A stretch of 64,000 bases of DNA from the NCBI GenBank assembly GCA_017458335.1, contig JAFTFT010000004.1:1-64000 (forward strand), in the 5' to 3' direction. Shown here in pieces: positions 43,402 through 54,705 of this stretch. A model generated the notes under the pieces. The model was not told where the DNA came from, did no database searches, and saw only the letters and a list, made by a program, of their open reading frames with translations. The DNA is from Oscillospiraceae bacterium. Its GTDB lineage: Bacteria; Bacillota; Clostridia; Oscillospirales; Oscillospiraceae. How positions within the stretch are numbered: the stretch's first letter is position 1; each line of letters begins with the position of its first letter. A program made the translations under genes and the position numbers.

Positions 43402-45114
43402 TCACTCGGCGGAGATCATGTAATAGTAGACCGGCTGGCCGCCGTTGACGACGCTGACCTCGGCGTCGGGGAAGTTCCCGATGATCGTTTCGGCAGCGGT
43501 GTTGGCTTCCTCCTCGCGGACATCCTCGCCGTAATACACGGTGATAAACTCCGGATGGAAGTCGTCGATGGCCCAGCTGAGCTCCTTGAAGAGCGTTTTG
43601 GTGTTGGTATAGCTTCCGATAAGGCTGCCGTCCAGCAGGGCAAGATATTCGCCCGCATGGATGGTGTGTCCGTCAAAATCCGAGTCGCGCGCAGCGTAGG
43701 TCACCATGGCGGTGTGGACGGTGCCCATGGCTTCGCCCATGGCGCCCACCAAGCTTTCTTCGCTTTCATTTGGGTCAAAGTTCAGCAGCGCGCTGATCCC
43801 CTGGGGAACGGTGCGGGAGGGCATGACGATGACCTTCTTTTCAGTGAGGCCGATGCACTGTTCCGCGGCCATGATGATGTTCTTGTTATTCGGGAAGACA
43901 AAAACGGTGGAGGCAGGGGTGTGCTGCACTGCCTTGAGAATGTCGTCGGTGGATGGGTTCATGGTCTGACCGCCGGTGACGATGTTGTCGACACCGAGCT
44001 CGCGGAACAGGTCCGCCATCCCCTGACCGGCGCAGACCGCGACGATGCCGTAGTCCTTCTCGGCACCGGCCACATAGTCTTCCTCCTCACCGGTGAGGGC
44101 CGAAGCGGACTCCATCGCGGTGAGTTCTTTGTCGATCTCATCCAGATCGTCGGTGGTCTGGGCCTTTTTGCCGGCTTTGAGCTGCTCGGCCTGGGTGACC
44201 ATGTTCTCAATCTTGGCAAGCTCCAGTGTGCCGTATTTCTGGCTTTCGTTCAGGGCGTTGCCGGGCATGTCGGTATGAACGTGAACCTTGAAGATTTCAT
44301 CATCATCGCTGATGACGAGGGAGTCGCCGATGCTGGAGAGGTATCTGCGCAGCGGATCGAGGTCGACGTCAGGGCTGCTCTTGCGCACCACATAGACGGT
44401 GTCAAAAGCAAAGGTGATGGACTCCATCAGCACATCGCCGGAACTGGAGAAGAGATCGGATTCGGAATAATCCCGCTCACCCTCTTCGCCGGACATCACT
44501 TCCCCGCGCAGGGAGGCCAGAATGGCATCGAGGATGACCATGTATCCCTTGCCGCCGGCGTCGATGACGCCCGCCTTTTTCAGAACGGGGTTCTGGTTGA
44601 CGGTGTCTTCCAGGGCGAGGTTGCCGGCCTTGATTCCGGCGACAAGCGCGTCTTCCAGAGAAGCGCCCTTGTCCGCGGCTTTGGATGCGGCCTTGGCCGC
44701 AAGGCGCGAGACGGTGAGGATGGTACCCTCGGCGGGCTTCATGACGGCCTTGTACGCAGCGGCGACGCCGTCGGACATGGCGCCGGTGAACTCCGCGGCG
44801 CCCGCGGTGTCAAGACCCTTGAGCCGCTTGGAGATCCCGCGGAACAGCAGGGACAGGATAACGCCGGAGTTGCCGCGCGCACCGCGCAGCATGGCACCGG
44901 CTACACAGTCGGCCGCGGAGGAGACGGTATCGAAATCTTTCTTGCGCAGTTCCGCAGCGGCGTTGTTGATGGTGAGACCCATGTTGGTGCCGGTGTCGCC
45001 GTCCGGTACCGGGAATACGTTCAGGTCGTTGATGGCCTGAATATTTTTATGCAGTGCCGCATCCGCACAGAGAATCATCTCTTTGAAGGCTGCGGCATCA
45101 ATATAGTCTTTCAA
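43402..45114 (-). CDS. yloV: DAK2-domain/DegV fusion kinase, YloV/FakA type
   Basis: 570 residues. An N-terminal DhaL-like ATP domain has VPDGDTGTNMG (D38, D40) and RGARGNSGVI, a middle domain has the glycine-rich AGVIDAGGKGYMVILD, and a C-terminal domain completes the FakA/YloV architecture. FakA phosphorylates fatty acids held by FakB/DegV proteins; no FakB gene is in view. The start is a TTG at 45112-45114 behind GGAGG. Operon partner is the Asp23 protein 35 bases upstream, the usual Firmicute pairing. Confidence 0.92.
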   Translation of the reverse strand: MKDYIDAAAFKEMILCADAALHKNIQAINDLNVFPVPDGDTGTNMGLTINNAAAELRKKDFDTVSSAADCVAGAMLRGARGNSGVILSLLFRGISKRLKGLDTAGAAEFTGAMSDGVAAAYKAVMKPAEGTILTVSRLAAKAASKAADKGASLEDALVAGIKAGNLALEDTVNQNPVLKKAGVIDAGGKGYMVILDAILASLRGEVMSGEEGERDYSESDLFSSSGDVLMESITFAFDTVYVVRKSSPDVDLDPLRRYLSSIGDSLVISDDDEIFKVHVHTDMPGNALNESQKYGTLELAKIENMVTQAEQLKAGKKAQTTDDLDEIDKELTAMESASALTGEEEDYVAGAEKDYGIVAVCAGQGMADLFRELGVDNIVTGGQTMNPSTDDILKAVQHTPASTVFVFPNNKNIIMAAEQCIGLTEKKVIVMPSRTVPQGISALLNFDPNESEESLVGAMGEAMGTVHTAMVTYAARDSDFDGHTIHAGEYLALLDGSLIGSYTNTKTLFKELSWAIDDFHPEFITVYYGEDVREEEANTAAETIIGNFPDAEVSVVNGGQPVYYYMISAE

Positions 45115-45149
45115 GATATACCTCCGGGGGAGGGATAAACCGGAAGGGC

Positions 45150-45500
45150 TTATCCGATGATTGTATCAATATATACATCCACGGCCTTCACGGGAACGCC
45201 GGTGTTTTTCTTCAATTTATAGCTGACCTCTTTGATGATGCTGCGGGAGACGGCGGCAATGTTGACGCCCTGGTCCACGCCGATGTGAAGCTCGAGGGAA
45301 ATGCTCTCATCGTCGTTGTAGTGAACGACGACGCCTTTGGACATCGACTCCCTGCGCAGCAGCTGCAGCGGACCGCCGTCCTTGCTGCGGCCGGCCATGC
45401 CCTTCACGCCGAAACAGCTGGTCGCCGCGTCGCCGGCAAGAAGAGTAAACACGTCATCGGTAATACGGATGCTTCCGCTGTCGTTGGTGATGTTGATCAT
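45150..45500 (-). CDS. Asp23/Gls24 family envelope stress protein
   Basis: 116 residues with the Asp23 core: ISIRITDDVF-like start, VKGMAGRSKDGG, then VVHYNDDESISLELHIGVDQGVN and the C-terminal VDVYIDTIIG. Family members are abundant membrane-associated stress proteins. Paired with the YloV-type kinase as in many Firmicutes. ATG 45500 follows AAAGGAG; a longer in-frame start is rejected because it overlaps the leader. Confidence 0.92.
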   Translation of the reverse strand: MINITNDSGSIRITDDVFTLLAGDAATSCFGVKGMAGRSKDGGPLQLLRRESMSKGVVVHYNDDESISLELHIGVDQGVNIAAVSRSIIKEVSYKLKKNTGVPVKAVDVYIDTIIG

Positions 45501-45555
45501 GGTGCAAACTCCTTTCTGCAAAACTGACTGACTTCGGGCAGAAACCAATCAGCAT

Positions 45556-45584
45556 ATTATAATACGGAAAGGGGAAAAGCACAA
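45556..45584 (-). promoter_or_regulatory. sigma-A promoter of the Asp23-yloV operon
   Basis: Minus strand: TTGTGC (45584-45579), 17-base spacer, TATAAT (45561-45556), about 55 bases before the ATG. Confidence 0.75.
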
Positions 45585-45628
45585 GGGCTATTTTCTGCCG
45601 GAGGGACAGGAAACGCTGACTGAAAACA

Positions 45629-45665
45629 AAAATCGCGCCCCGGCCGGAAAACGGCCGGGGACGCG
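45629..45665 (-). terminator. intrinsic terminator of the kinase/beta-helix operon
   Basis: CGCGCCCCGGCCG and CGGCCGGGGACGCG (45634-45665) around GAAAA; read on the minus strand it ends in TTTTTGTTTTC. Confidence 0.75.
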
Positions 45666-45715
45666 GACGATACAGCTGCGGAGAAAGGGGAGAACAACCC
45701 TTCCCGCAGAGAGAA

Positions 45716-46963
45716 TCATCGAAACTCGGCCCCGGAGGTGTCAAGCTTCACACCTGCCCGGTTCTCGATATCGACGGTGTTTCCGGAAAAGACACAGCCT
45801 TGAAAATCAAGCGGAAACTGATCCGGAACGCGCAGAAGCAGGAGCGCGGTGTCGTTGCCCAGAAAGCTGCAGCCGGGAAAAGCCGGGTGGGACATGGAGG
45901 AAGAGCCGGAGTCAGACTCAAAGCCGACCCGGTTATTTTCAAACCGGCAGCCGTTCGCCGCAATCCATGAACCCTCCAGCGCGCAGGCACCGATATCCCA
46001 TCCGGAGAAGGTGCAGTCCTGAAGAAAAACCGCTTCATGTGCGGTGATCCCCACCCCGCCGTCGCCCAGAAAGGCGATGTTGTGAAATTCGGCAACCTGC
46101 GGAGCGCGGACATCAACCGTGAAAGCACCCGTGAATGTCGTCTGACGCTCTCCGGCTGCGGAGCCGATCAGCTGAACACTGCGGCGGTGCAGATGGAGAC
46201 CGCCCTCATAGGTCCTGGGCGGAAGATAGATGGTCACGCTGCTGGAAGTGCCGTCTGTTTCATAGATACGATCCAGCAGAGCCTGCAGATCCGCCAGCGT
46301 GTCCATCGGCGCGTCCTCATCGGTGAAGGTCAGGGTCGGGCGCCGGCCGATCTGAAAACGCTGGGACAGCCGGATCCGATCTCCGTTTTTCATGTTCAGC
46401 TCCCAGACGATCTCATTCTCGCCGGTCTCTGCGGAGTAAAGAACCGTGGCGGCAACAGCGGAACCCGGGAAGCTTTCGTTATGCTCCGGGTCGAGAATAC
46501 CGGCGGCAAGCGCCTCGGACCCGGGAACGGCACGAACCCGGACGCCGGAGAGCCGCTCCAGAAAAGCGTCCTGGAGATCGGCGCCGGTCTTGGGATCCCG
46601 GACATACAGACAGCTGACGCGGGCGGCCTGATCGGATTCGGAGAGCACGGTGCTGAACACATCGGTGGGAACGGGTTCGCCGTATTTGTTCGGCATGACG
46701 GAAAGGAACAGACGATAGGTCATTTTGCCGTCGGAATAGAGAAGCTCCGGCCCGTCGGCAGAGAAGCTGCGGGAAGAACGAAACAGGGACATACCGAGTA
46801 CAAGCAGCAGGCAAACCGCGGCGAAACACGCAGAGAAAAGCGCTTTCCGTCTCCAGAGCCTGGGCGCGGGAGAGAGGGGAGGCTCCTCCTGACGCCGGCC
46901 GCAGGTAAAGCAGAACCCGGAGTTGTCCGGTATCCGGTGGCCACAGTGTACGCAGGTTTTCAT
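45716..46963 (-). CDS. zinc-ribbon membrane protein with extracellular beta-helix domain
   Basis: 415 residues: zinc ribbon at the N-terminus (CVHCGHRIPDNSGFCFTCG), one membrane helix at ~41-60, then an outside region. The last ~170 residues show right-handed parallel beta-helix spacing (VTIYLPPRTYEGGL, FHNIAFLGDGGVGITAH, CTFSGWDIGACALEG, CRFENNRVGFES, CSFLGNDTALLL, CVFSGNTVDIEN). The topology, a cytosolic zinc ribbon with an external adhesin-like domain, is typical of kinase-linked Firmicute surface proteins. It follows the kinase gene by 33 bases and is likely its partner or substrate. Confidence 0.8.
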   Translation of the reverse strand: MKTCVHCGHRIPDNSGFCFTCGRRQEEPPLSPAPRLWRRKALFSACFAAVCLLLVLGMSLFRSSRSFSADGPELLYSDGKMTYRLFLSVMPNKYGEPVPTDVFSTVLSESDQAARVSCLYVRDPKTGADLQDAFLERLSGVRVRAVPGSEALAAGILDPEHNESFPGSAVAATVLYSAETGENEIVWELNMKNGDRIRLSQRFQIGRRPTLTFTDEDAPMDTLADLQALLDRIYETDGTSSSVTIYLPPRTYEGGLHLHRRSVQLIGSAAGERQTTFTGAFTVDVRAPQVAEFHNIAFLGDGGVGITAHEAVFLQDCTFSGWDIGACALEGSWIAANGCRFENNRVGFESDSGSSSMSHPAFPGCSFLGNDTALLLLRVPDQFPLDFQGCVFSGNTVDIENRAGVKLDTSGAEFR

Positions 46964-46996
46964 AAGCGGAATTCTCCCTTCAGATACCGAAACGGG

Positions 46997-47746
46997 CTAC
47001 AACGCTTCCATCAGATGGACGACGTCAGAATAACGTTTTTTCGGGTTGGTCATGGTACAGCGGCTGATTACCCGGCCGAGGCGGCCGCCGGCGAGCTTGC
47101 GGCTGGGATGGTTGCCGGTGACCATGACGTTCAGCATCACACCCAGGGAATAGAGGTCGGCGCGGCCGTCGGTCCGGGAGAGACCGTGCTGCTCCGGGGC
47201 GGCATAGCCCGGCGAGCCGAGAATGACCGTGTCATGTCCCTCCCCGGAAGCTTCATCAGGAGAGACCTTCATAAACCTGGAGGCGCTGAAATCGATGAGT
47301 ACCGCCCGGTCCCCGTGTATCAGTACGTTTGAGGGTTTGACATCGCGGTGGACAAGACCCAGACCATGCATTACATACAGTGCCTGACAGATCTGAAGGG
47401 CGATTTCCCGGGCCTTTTTCTCCGGAAGCAGTGAACAGTCCACAAGATCCTGCAATGTGTCGCCCGGAATGAACTCCTCCAGTACGAGAAGACGGCCGTC
47501 TTCCTCCGCAAGTTCATAGATTTCCGGCAGATGTGCACAGCGTACCGACATCAGACTGCGATAGACCGCGGCATCACCCGGCAGATCCAGCAGAACAAAG
47601 CGCTGCCCGCTCCCGTTGTGGCGCAGGAGCGAGATGCGGGAATCGGCTTTCTCTTCAAAGCGGCTGGCTTCCGTGAACTCCCCGGAAAGCATGCGCCGGA
47701 AATAGGCATAATAGGACTCACCCGGAATGAGTTCTTCGTCCGCCAT
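46997..47746 (-). CDS. Ser/Thr protein kinase-like protein lacking the beta3 lysine
   Basis: 249 residues, soluble. Catalytic loop HRDVKPSN (133-140), metal site D152 in IDFSASR (DFS in place of DFG) and APE (183-185) are present. At the N-lobe, however, the stretch that normally reads VAxK is FVLLDLPG (50-57) and has no lysine, and no glycine-rich loop is apparent. It may be an atypical kinase using another lysine, or a signalling pseudokinase. ATG follows GGAGG. First gene of a unit with the beta-helix protein and divergent from an HTH gene. Confidence 0.85.
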   Translation of the reverse strand: MADEELIPGESYYAYFRRMLSGEFTEASRFEEKADSRISLLRHNGSGQRFVLLDLPGDAAVYRSLMSVRCAHLPEIYELAEEDGRLLVLEEFIPGDTLQDLVDCSLLPEKKAREIALQICQALYVMHGLGLVHRDVKPSNVLIHGDRAVLIDFSASRFMKVSPDEASGEGHDTVILGSPGYAAPEQHGLSRTDGRADLYSLGVMLNVMVTGNHPSRKLAGGRLGRVISRCTMTNPKKRYSDVVHLMEAL

Positions 47747-47818
47747 GGTTTTGGTACCTCCTCCCGAAAGTGAGCTCTGCCTGTTTCTGCCCAGGGGCTT
47801 TCACGATCAAACTTCGAG

Positions 47819-47832
47819 GATCGAAACCGATC
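47819..47832. promoter_or_regulatory. inverted repeat in the kinase/HTH divergent region, possible operator
   Basis: GATCG-AAAC-CGATC (47819-47832), with further GATCGAAA-like copies just around it (CGATCAAAC at 47803, GATCGAAAA at 47830). It lies in the 222-base space between the divergent starts, so the HTH protein could bind here. A TATAAT for the plus-strand gene is at 47874-47879, but its -35 is weak. Confidence 0.4.
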
Positions 47833-47968
47833 GAAAATAAAAAACAACAGGTGTAATCTGTTCGTTTTCGTGCTATAATCTCATCGGCAGCATTATAACA
47901 ACAGAAACCTCATCGACGCAAGAGGTTTTCATGTTTTTGAACCCCGATCGGAAACAGAGGATAAGAAA

Positions 47969-48409
47969 ATGGTTTCATCTATAGGAAAAAAGAGTACTAC
48001 GGAGCTGCTCCGGGACCTCAGAAAATACAAGGAGTTTGACAGCTATCTCAAGCATGACGCGGATTACCTGCGGCAGACCGTATTCACAGAGAAACTCAAG
48101 GAACTGCTCAAGAGAGATGACAGAACCCGCATCGAGATAGCCCAGGAGGCCTGTATCAGTGAAATCTATCTCTATCAGATCTGTACGGGGAAGCGGGTAC
48201 CGAGCAGGGAACGGGTGCTGTGCCTGTGCCTCGTCCTGCATCCGAAACTGGAAGAGGTACAGGAGCTGCTGCGCAGCTGCGGCCATGCACCGCTGCATCC
48301 GCGGGACCGCAGGGACGCACAGATTATTCACGCGCTGCTGCACAACGGCACACTGTATCAGACAGACGACGCGCTGATTGAAATGGGGGAAAAATCCCTG
48401 CTGAAATAG
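47969..48409 (+). CDS. helix-turn-helix protein
   Basis: 146 residues. A helix-turn-helix of the XRE/Cro kind is visible at ~53-78 (TRIEIAQEACISEIYLYQIC), with KRVPSRERVLCLCLVLH after it, where XRE proteins have the stabilising helices. Both flanks are charged helices. It is divergent from the kinase gene and probably functions with it, a pairing I believe recurs in Clostridia (from memory). No clear AGGAGG; the start is set by the long open frame and the GAGGATAAG upstream. Confidence 0.78.
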   Translation: MVSSIGKKSTTELLRDLRKYKEFDSYLKHDADYLRQTVFTEKLKELLKRDDRTRIEIAQEACISEIYLYQICTGKRVPSRERVLCLCLVLHPKLEEVQELLRSCGHAPLHPRDRRDAQIIHALLHNGTLYQTDDALIEMGEKSLLK

Positions 48410-48611
48410 TATGCCGGAGGAGATCTCCAGGCGGGAAGAATTGAACGATCTGAATTCGGCCCCGATTTATTCTGCATATATGCTTAACCCATAGGGATGC
48501 CTTTCTTTTCGGAATGGAAAGACTGTGATTGACGGCAACGAAATATAAGAAAACGCCGATTATTTCTGAAATCCAACGGCAAAAATTGTTTAATTTTTAC
48601 ATCTCAAACTG

Positions 48612-48640
48612 TTTACAATTTGCGAAATAAATGATAAACT
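48612..48640 (+). promoter_or_regulatory. probable promoter of the PFOR gene
   Basis: TTTACA (48612-48617), 17 bases, TAAACT (48635-48640), about 68 bases before the ATG. The rest of the 298-base gap 48410-48707 is AT-rich, and no gene, RNA or clear terminator was recognised there. Confidence 0.5.
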
Positions 48641-48707
48641 ATAAACTGTCTCTTGGCGGGCATTTGCCGGCCGGAAAAGAATTTTATTGACTGGAGTGAA
48701 AGTTAGA

Positions 48708-52364
<3,657 letters not shown>

Positions 52365-52409
52365 TCCCCGTACCGCTGCCGGAAGGCGCATCAGACAGCA
52401 TAAAACCCC

Positions 52410-52443
52410 ACAGGAGCTGCGAGAAATCGCAGCTCCTGTTTTA
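52410..52443 (+). terminator. intrinsic terminator of nifJ
   Basis: ACAGGAGCTGCGA, GAAA tetraloop, TCGCAGCTCCTGT (52410-52439), then TTTT. Confidence 0.92.
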
Positions 52444-52485
52444 CTCCGGCATGCTGTCCAGATCTCAGGATTCAGAAAAAAGACC

Positions 52486-52514
52486 TTGCAATTTATGGGA
52501 GGCGGTTGTATAAT
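52486..52514 (+). promoter_or_regulatory. sigma-A promoter of the pyrR-uraA operon
   Basis: TTGCAA (52486-52491), 17-base spacer, perfect TATAAT (52509-52514). Confidence 0.82.
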
Positions 52515-52553
52515 GCCGCCGAAAAGAGATTTTTAAGCAGCGGTACCGAGATG

Positions 52554-52638
52554 CCGGCAAAATCTTTGATATCGAAAGGCGCATGCGGTGCGCCCGGTTC
52601 GGAATGCAGGATCTTGCCGGAAACGGCAGGATTTTTTT
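52554..52638 (+). promoter_or_regulatory. pyr attenuator leader (antiterminator/terminator switch)
   Basis: The terminator is ATCTTGCCG-GAAA-CGGCAGGAT (52611-52632) with T7. The upstream segment CCGGCAAAATC (52554-52564) can pair with GATCTTGCCGG (52610-52620), with one mismatch, so it can form an antiterminator that breaks the terminator. The spacer holds a possible PyrR-binding hairpin near 52580-52605. Uracil-nucleotide-loaded PyrR made by the next gene is expected to favour termination. The canonical PyrR loop was not confirmed. Confidence 0.75.
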
Positions 52639-52657
52639 GTTGAGAGGGATCAAAAGC

Positions 52658-53200
52658 ATGCATCAGAAAGCCCAGATCATGGATGAAAACGCAATGAAGC
52701 GTGCGCTGATGCGCCTTTCTCATGAGATCGTGGAAAAGAACAAGGGTGCGGCCAACCTCGTTTTCGTCGGAATCCGCCGTCGCGGCGAACCGATTGCCGA
52801 GCTCGTGCGTGAAAACGTGGCGGTCATCGAGGGGATCCGTGTCCCCTGCGGCAGCATCGATATCAAGTTCTACCGGGATGATCTCTCGACGGTGTCGGAG
52901 AGCCCGGAGATCCGGAAAGCTTCCCTTCCGTTTGATGTGAACGGCAGGGATGTTGTTTTGTTTGACGATGTGCTCTATACCGGCAGAACGGCGCGGGCGG
53001 CCATCGAGGCCGTGTTCAGCTGCGGCCGGCCGAAGACCATCCAGCTTGCGATTTTGGTGGACCGCGGGCATCGGGAGCTCCCGATCCGGGCGGATTTCGT
53101 CGGAAAAAACCTGCCTACTTCGCGCAGCGAGCTGGTGGAGGTCCGCCTCCCGGAATACGACGGTGAGACCGGCGTATACCTGATGGACCTCGAATCCTAG
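52658..53200 (+). CDS. pyrR: bifunctional pyr operon regulator/uracil phosphoribosyltransferase
   Basis: 180 residues, standard PyrR length. PRPP-binding loop VLFDDVLYTGRT (100-111), IVEKNKGAANLVFVGIRRRG in the N-terminal part, and the PyrR-type VDRGHRELPIRADFVGKN. It binds UMP/UTP and pyr mRNA. ATG 52658 follows GAGAGGG; an earlier in-frame start would lie within the attenuator and is rejected. Next gene is a uracil permease, so this operon handles uracil uptake and salvage. Confidence 0.95.
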   Translation: MHQKAQIMDENAMKRALMRLSHEIVEKNKGAANLVFVGIRRRGEPIAELVRENVAVIEGIRVPCGSIDIKFYRDDLSTVSESPEIRKASLPFDVNGRDVVLFDDVLYTGRTARAAIEAVFSCGRPKTIQLAILVDRGHRELPIRADFVGKNLPTSRSELVEVRLPEYDGETGVYLMDLES

Positions 53201-53289
53201 CGGTAGCAAACGGCAGAGAGCGGTATCCCGCGGAAGGCCGTTTTCTATAGAAAATGCAAGCATACAGAAAAGAGAAGGAGAGAAAAAGT

Positions 53290-54606
53290 ATGAATCTTGT
53301 CTACGGTATCAAAGACAGGCCGAAGTTTGGACAGGTTGTCCTCTTTGCTCTGCAGCAGCTGCTCGCCATCATGGCGGCGACCATCGCGGTTCCGGCGGTC
53401 GTCGGCAACGGAATGAGCGCTTCGGCAGCCCTGTTCGGCGCCGGCGTCGGCACCATCGTGTATCTGCTCTTCACCAGAAGCTCCAGCCCGGTGTTTCTCG
53501 GCTCTTCCTTCGCCTTCATCGGTTCCATGTTCTCCGCCTTCGGCGGCGCGGCTTCCGTCTCCATCGGCTACGCCGGCCTGATCCTCGGCGCCCTGATCGC
53601 AGGCCTGGTGTATGTCGTCATCGCCCTGATCGTAAAGTTCTGCGGCGTCAAGTGGATCGACAAGCTGATGCCCCCGGTCATCATCGGACCCACTGTTGCC
53701 ATCATCGGCCTGAGCCTCGCGGGCAACGCCATCGGTGATCTGATGCGCAGCAACGTGGAAGGGGGCTCCGTCTATGTCGCGCTGATCTGCGGCCTGGTGA
53801 CGCTGGCGGTGACCATGCTCTGCTCCACCTACGGCAAGCACATGATCAAGCTGATCCCCTTCATCATCGGTATCCTGGCAGGCTATCTTGTCGCTTCCAT
53901 CTTTGCCCTGATCGGCGAGAACACCGGAAACGACGCGCTCGTCGTCATCAACTATGAAGCGCTGCACCGTGTCGGCTCCTTCGTCTCGCTGCCGGAGTTC
54001 TCCTTTACCAAGGCGGACTGGAGCGGCGTGACCAGCTCCTATCTGCTGACCGTTTTCGTGGCCTATGCGCCGGTGGCCTTTGTCGTCTTCGCCGAGCATC
54101 TGGCCGACCACAAGAACCTCAGCTCCATCGTCGGCGTAGACCTTCTGGAGAATCCCGGCCTGACCAACACTCTGCTGGGCGACGGCATCGGCTCCTTTGT
54201 CGGCGCTTTCTTCGGCGGCTGCCCCAACACCACCTACGGCGAGTCCATCGCCACCGTCGCTATCACCCGCAACGCCTCCTCTATCAGCATCTGGGGCGCG
54301 GCCATCGCCTGCATCATTTTCTCTCTGCTGACCCCGCTTGTGGCCTTCCTCGAGACCATTCCCAGCTGTGTCATGGGCGGCGTCTGCGTGGCTCTTTACG
54401 GCTTCATCTCCGCCAGCGGCCTGAAGATGCTGCAGCCGGTTGACCTCAACAAGAACCGCAACCTCTTCGTCGCCTCCGTCATCTTCATCGTCGGCGTCGG
54501 CGGCATGGTCGTATCTTTCGGCGCGGTGGAGATCCGCACGGTTGCCTGTGCGCTGATCCTCGGTATACTGACCAACCTCATGCTCTCCGGGGAAAAGGAC
54601 GAGTAA
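53290..54606 (+). CDS. uraA: uracil/xanthine permease, UraA family
   Basis: 438 residues with about 12-14 membrane helices of the nucleobase:cation symporter-2 fold. Motifs: QQLLAIMAATIAVPAVVG, SSPVFLGSSFAFIG (substrate region), and the NCS2 signature GGCPNTTYGESIATVA. Cotranscription with pyrR points to uracil. ATG 53290 follows AAGGAGAG; an in-frame ATG at 53254 is rejected. The last 27 bases are duplicated after a hairpin. Confidence 0.94.
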   Translation: MNLVYGIKDRPKFGQVVLFALQQLLAIMAATIAVPAVVGNGMSASAALFGAGVGTIVYLLFTRSSSPVFLGSSFAFIGSMFSAFGGAASVSIGYAGLILGALIAGLVYVVIALIVKFCGVKWIDKLMPPVIIGPTVAIIGLSLAGNAIGDLMRSNVEGGSVYVALICGLVTLAVTMLCSTYGKHMIKLIPFIIGILAGYLVASIFALIGENTGNDALVVINYEALHRVGSFVSLPEFSFTKADWSGVTSSYLLTVFVAYAPVAFVVFAEHLADHKNLSSIVGVDLLENPGLTNTLLGDGIGSFVGAFFGGCPNTTYGESIATVAITRNASSISIWGAAIACIIFSLLTPLVAFLETIPSCVMGGVCVALYGFISASGLKMLQPVDLNKNRNLFVASVIFIVGVGGMVVSFGAVEIRTVACALILGILTNLMLSGEKDE

Positions 54607-54616
54607 AAACTGAAAG

Positions 54617-54651
54617 CAGTACCGTCCCCGCCTCCGGCGGGGGCAGTACTG
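54617..54651 (+). terminator. triloop hairpin after uraA
   Basis: CAGTAC/GTACTG outer pairs and a CCCCGCC-TCC-GGCGGGG inner stem. It is followed by an A-run, not a U-run. Same core as the hairpins at 9.4, 11.4 and 22.7 kb. Confidence 0.6.
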
Positions 54652-54661
54652 AAAAAAACCA

Positions 54662-54688
54662 ATGCTCTCCGGAGAGAAGGACGAGTAA
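54662..54688 (+). repeat. diverged duplicate of the uraA 3' end
   Basis: 27 bases identical at 25 positions to 54580-54606 (offset 82), both differences being transitions, and the TAA stop kept. The copy reads as a tiny MLSGEKDE frame just before the MATE gene. Confidence 0.85.
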
Positions 54689-54705
54689 CCCCCAAAGGCG
54701 GTTCG

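Noticed and set aside
43345-45138. 597-residue plus-strand frame opposite the DAK2 gene
   Set aside because: Antisense shadow; yloV has complete motifs and operon context.
48500-48535. Mini-frame MPFFSEWKDCD upstream of nifJ
   Set aside because: Eleven codons with no ribosome binding site; nothing suggests a leader peptide.
52580-52620. GGTTCG-containing stretch resembling a tRNA T-loop
   Set aside because: No acceptor, D or anticodon stems fit; it belongs to the pyr leader.
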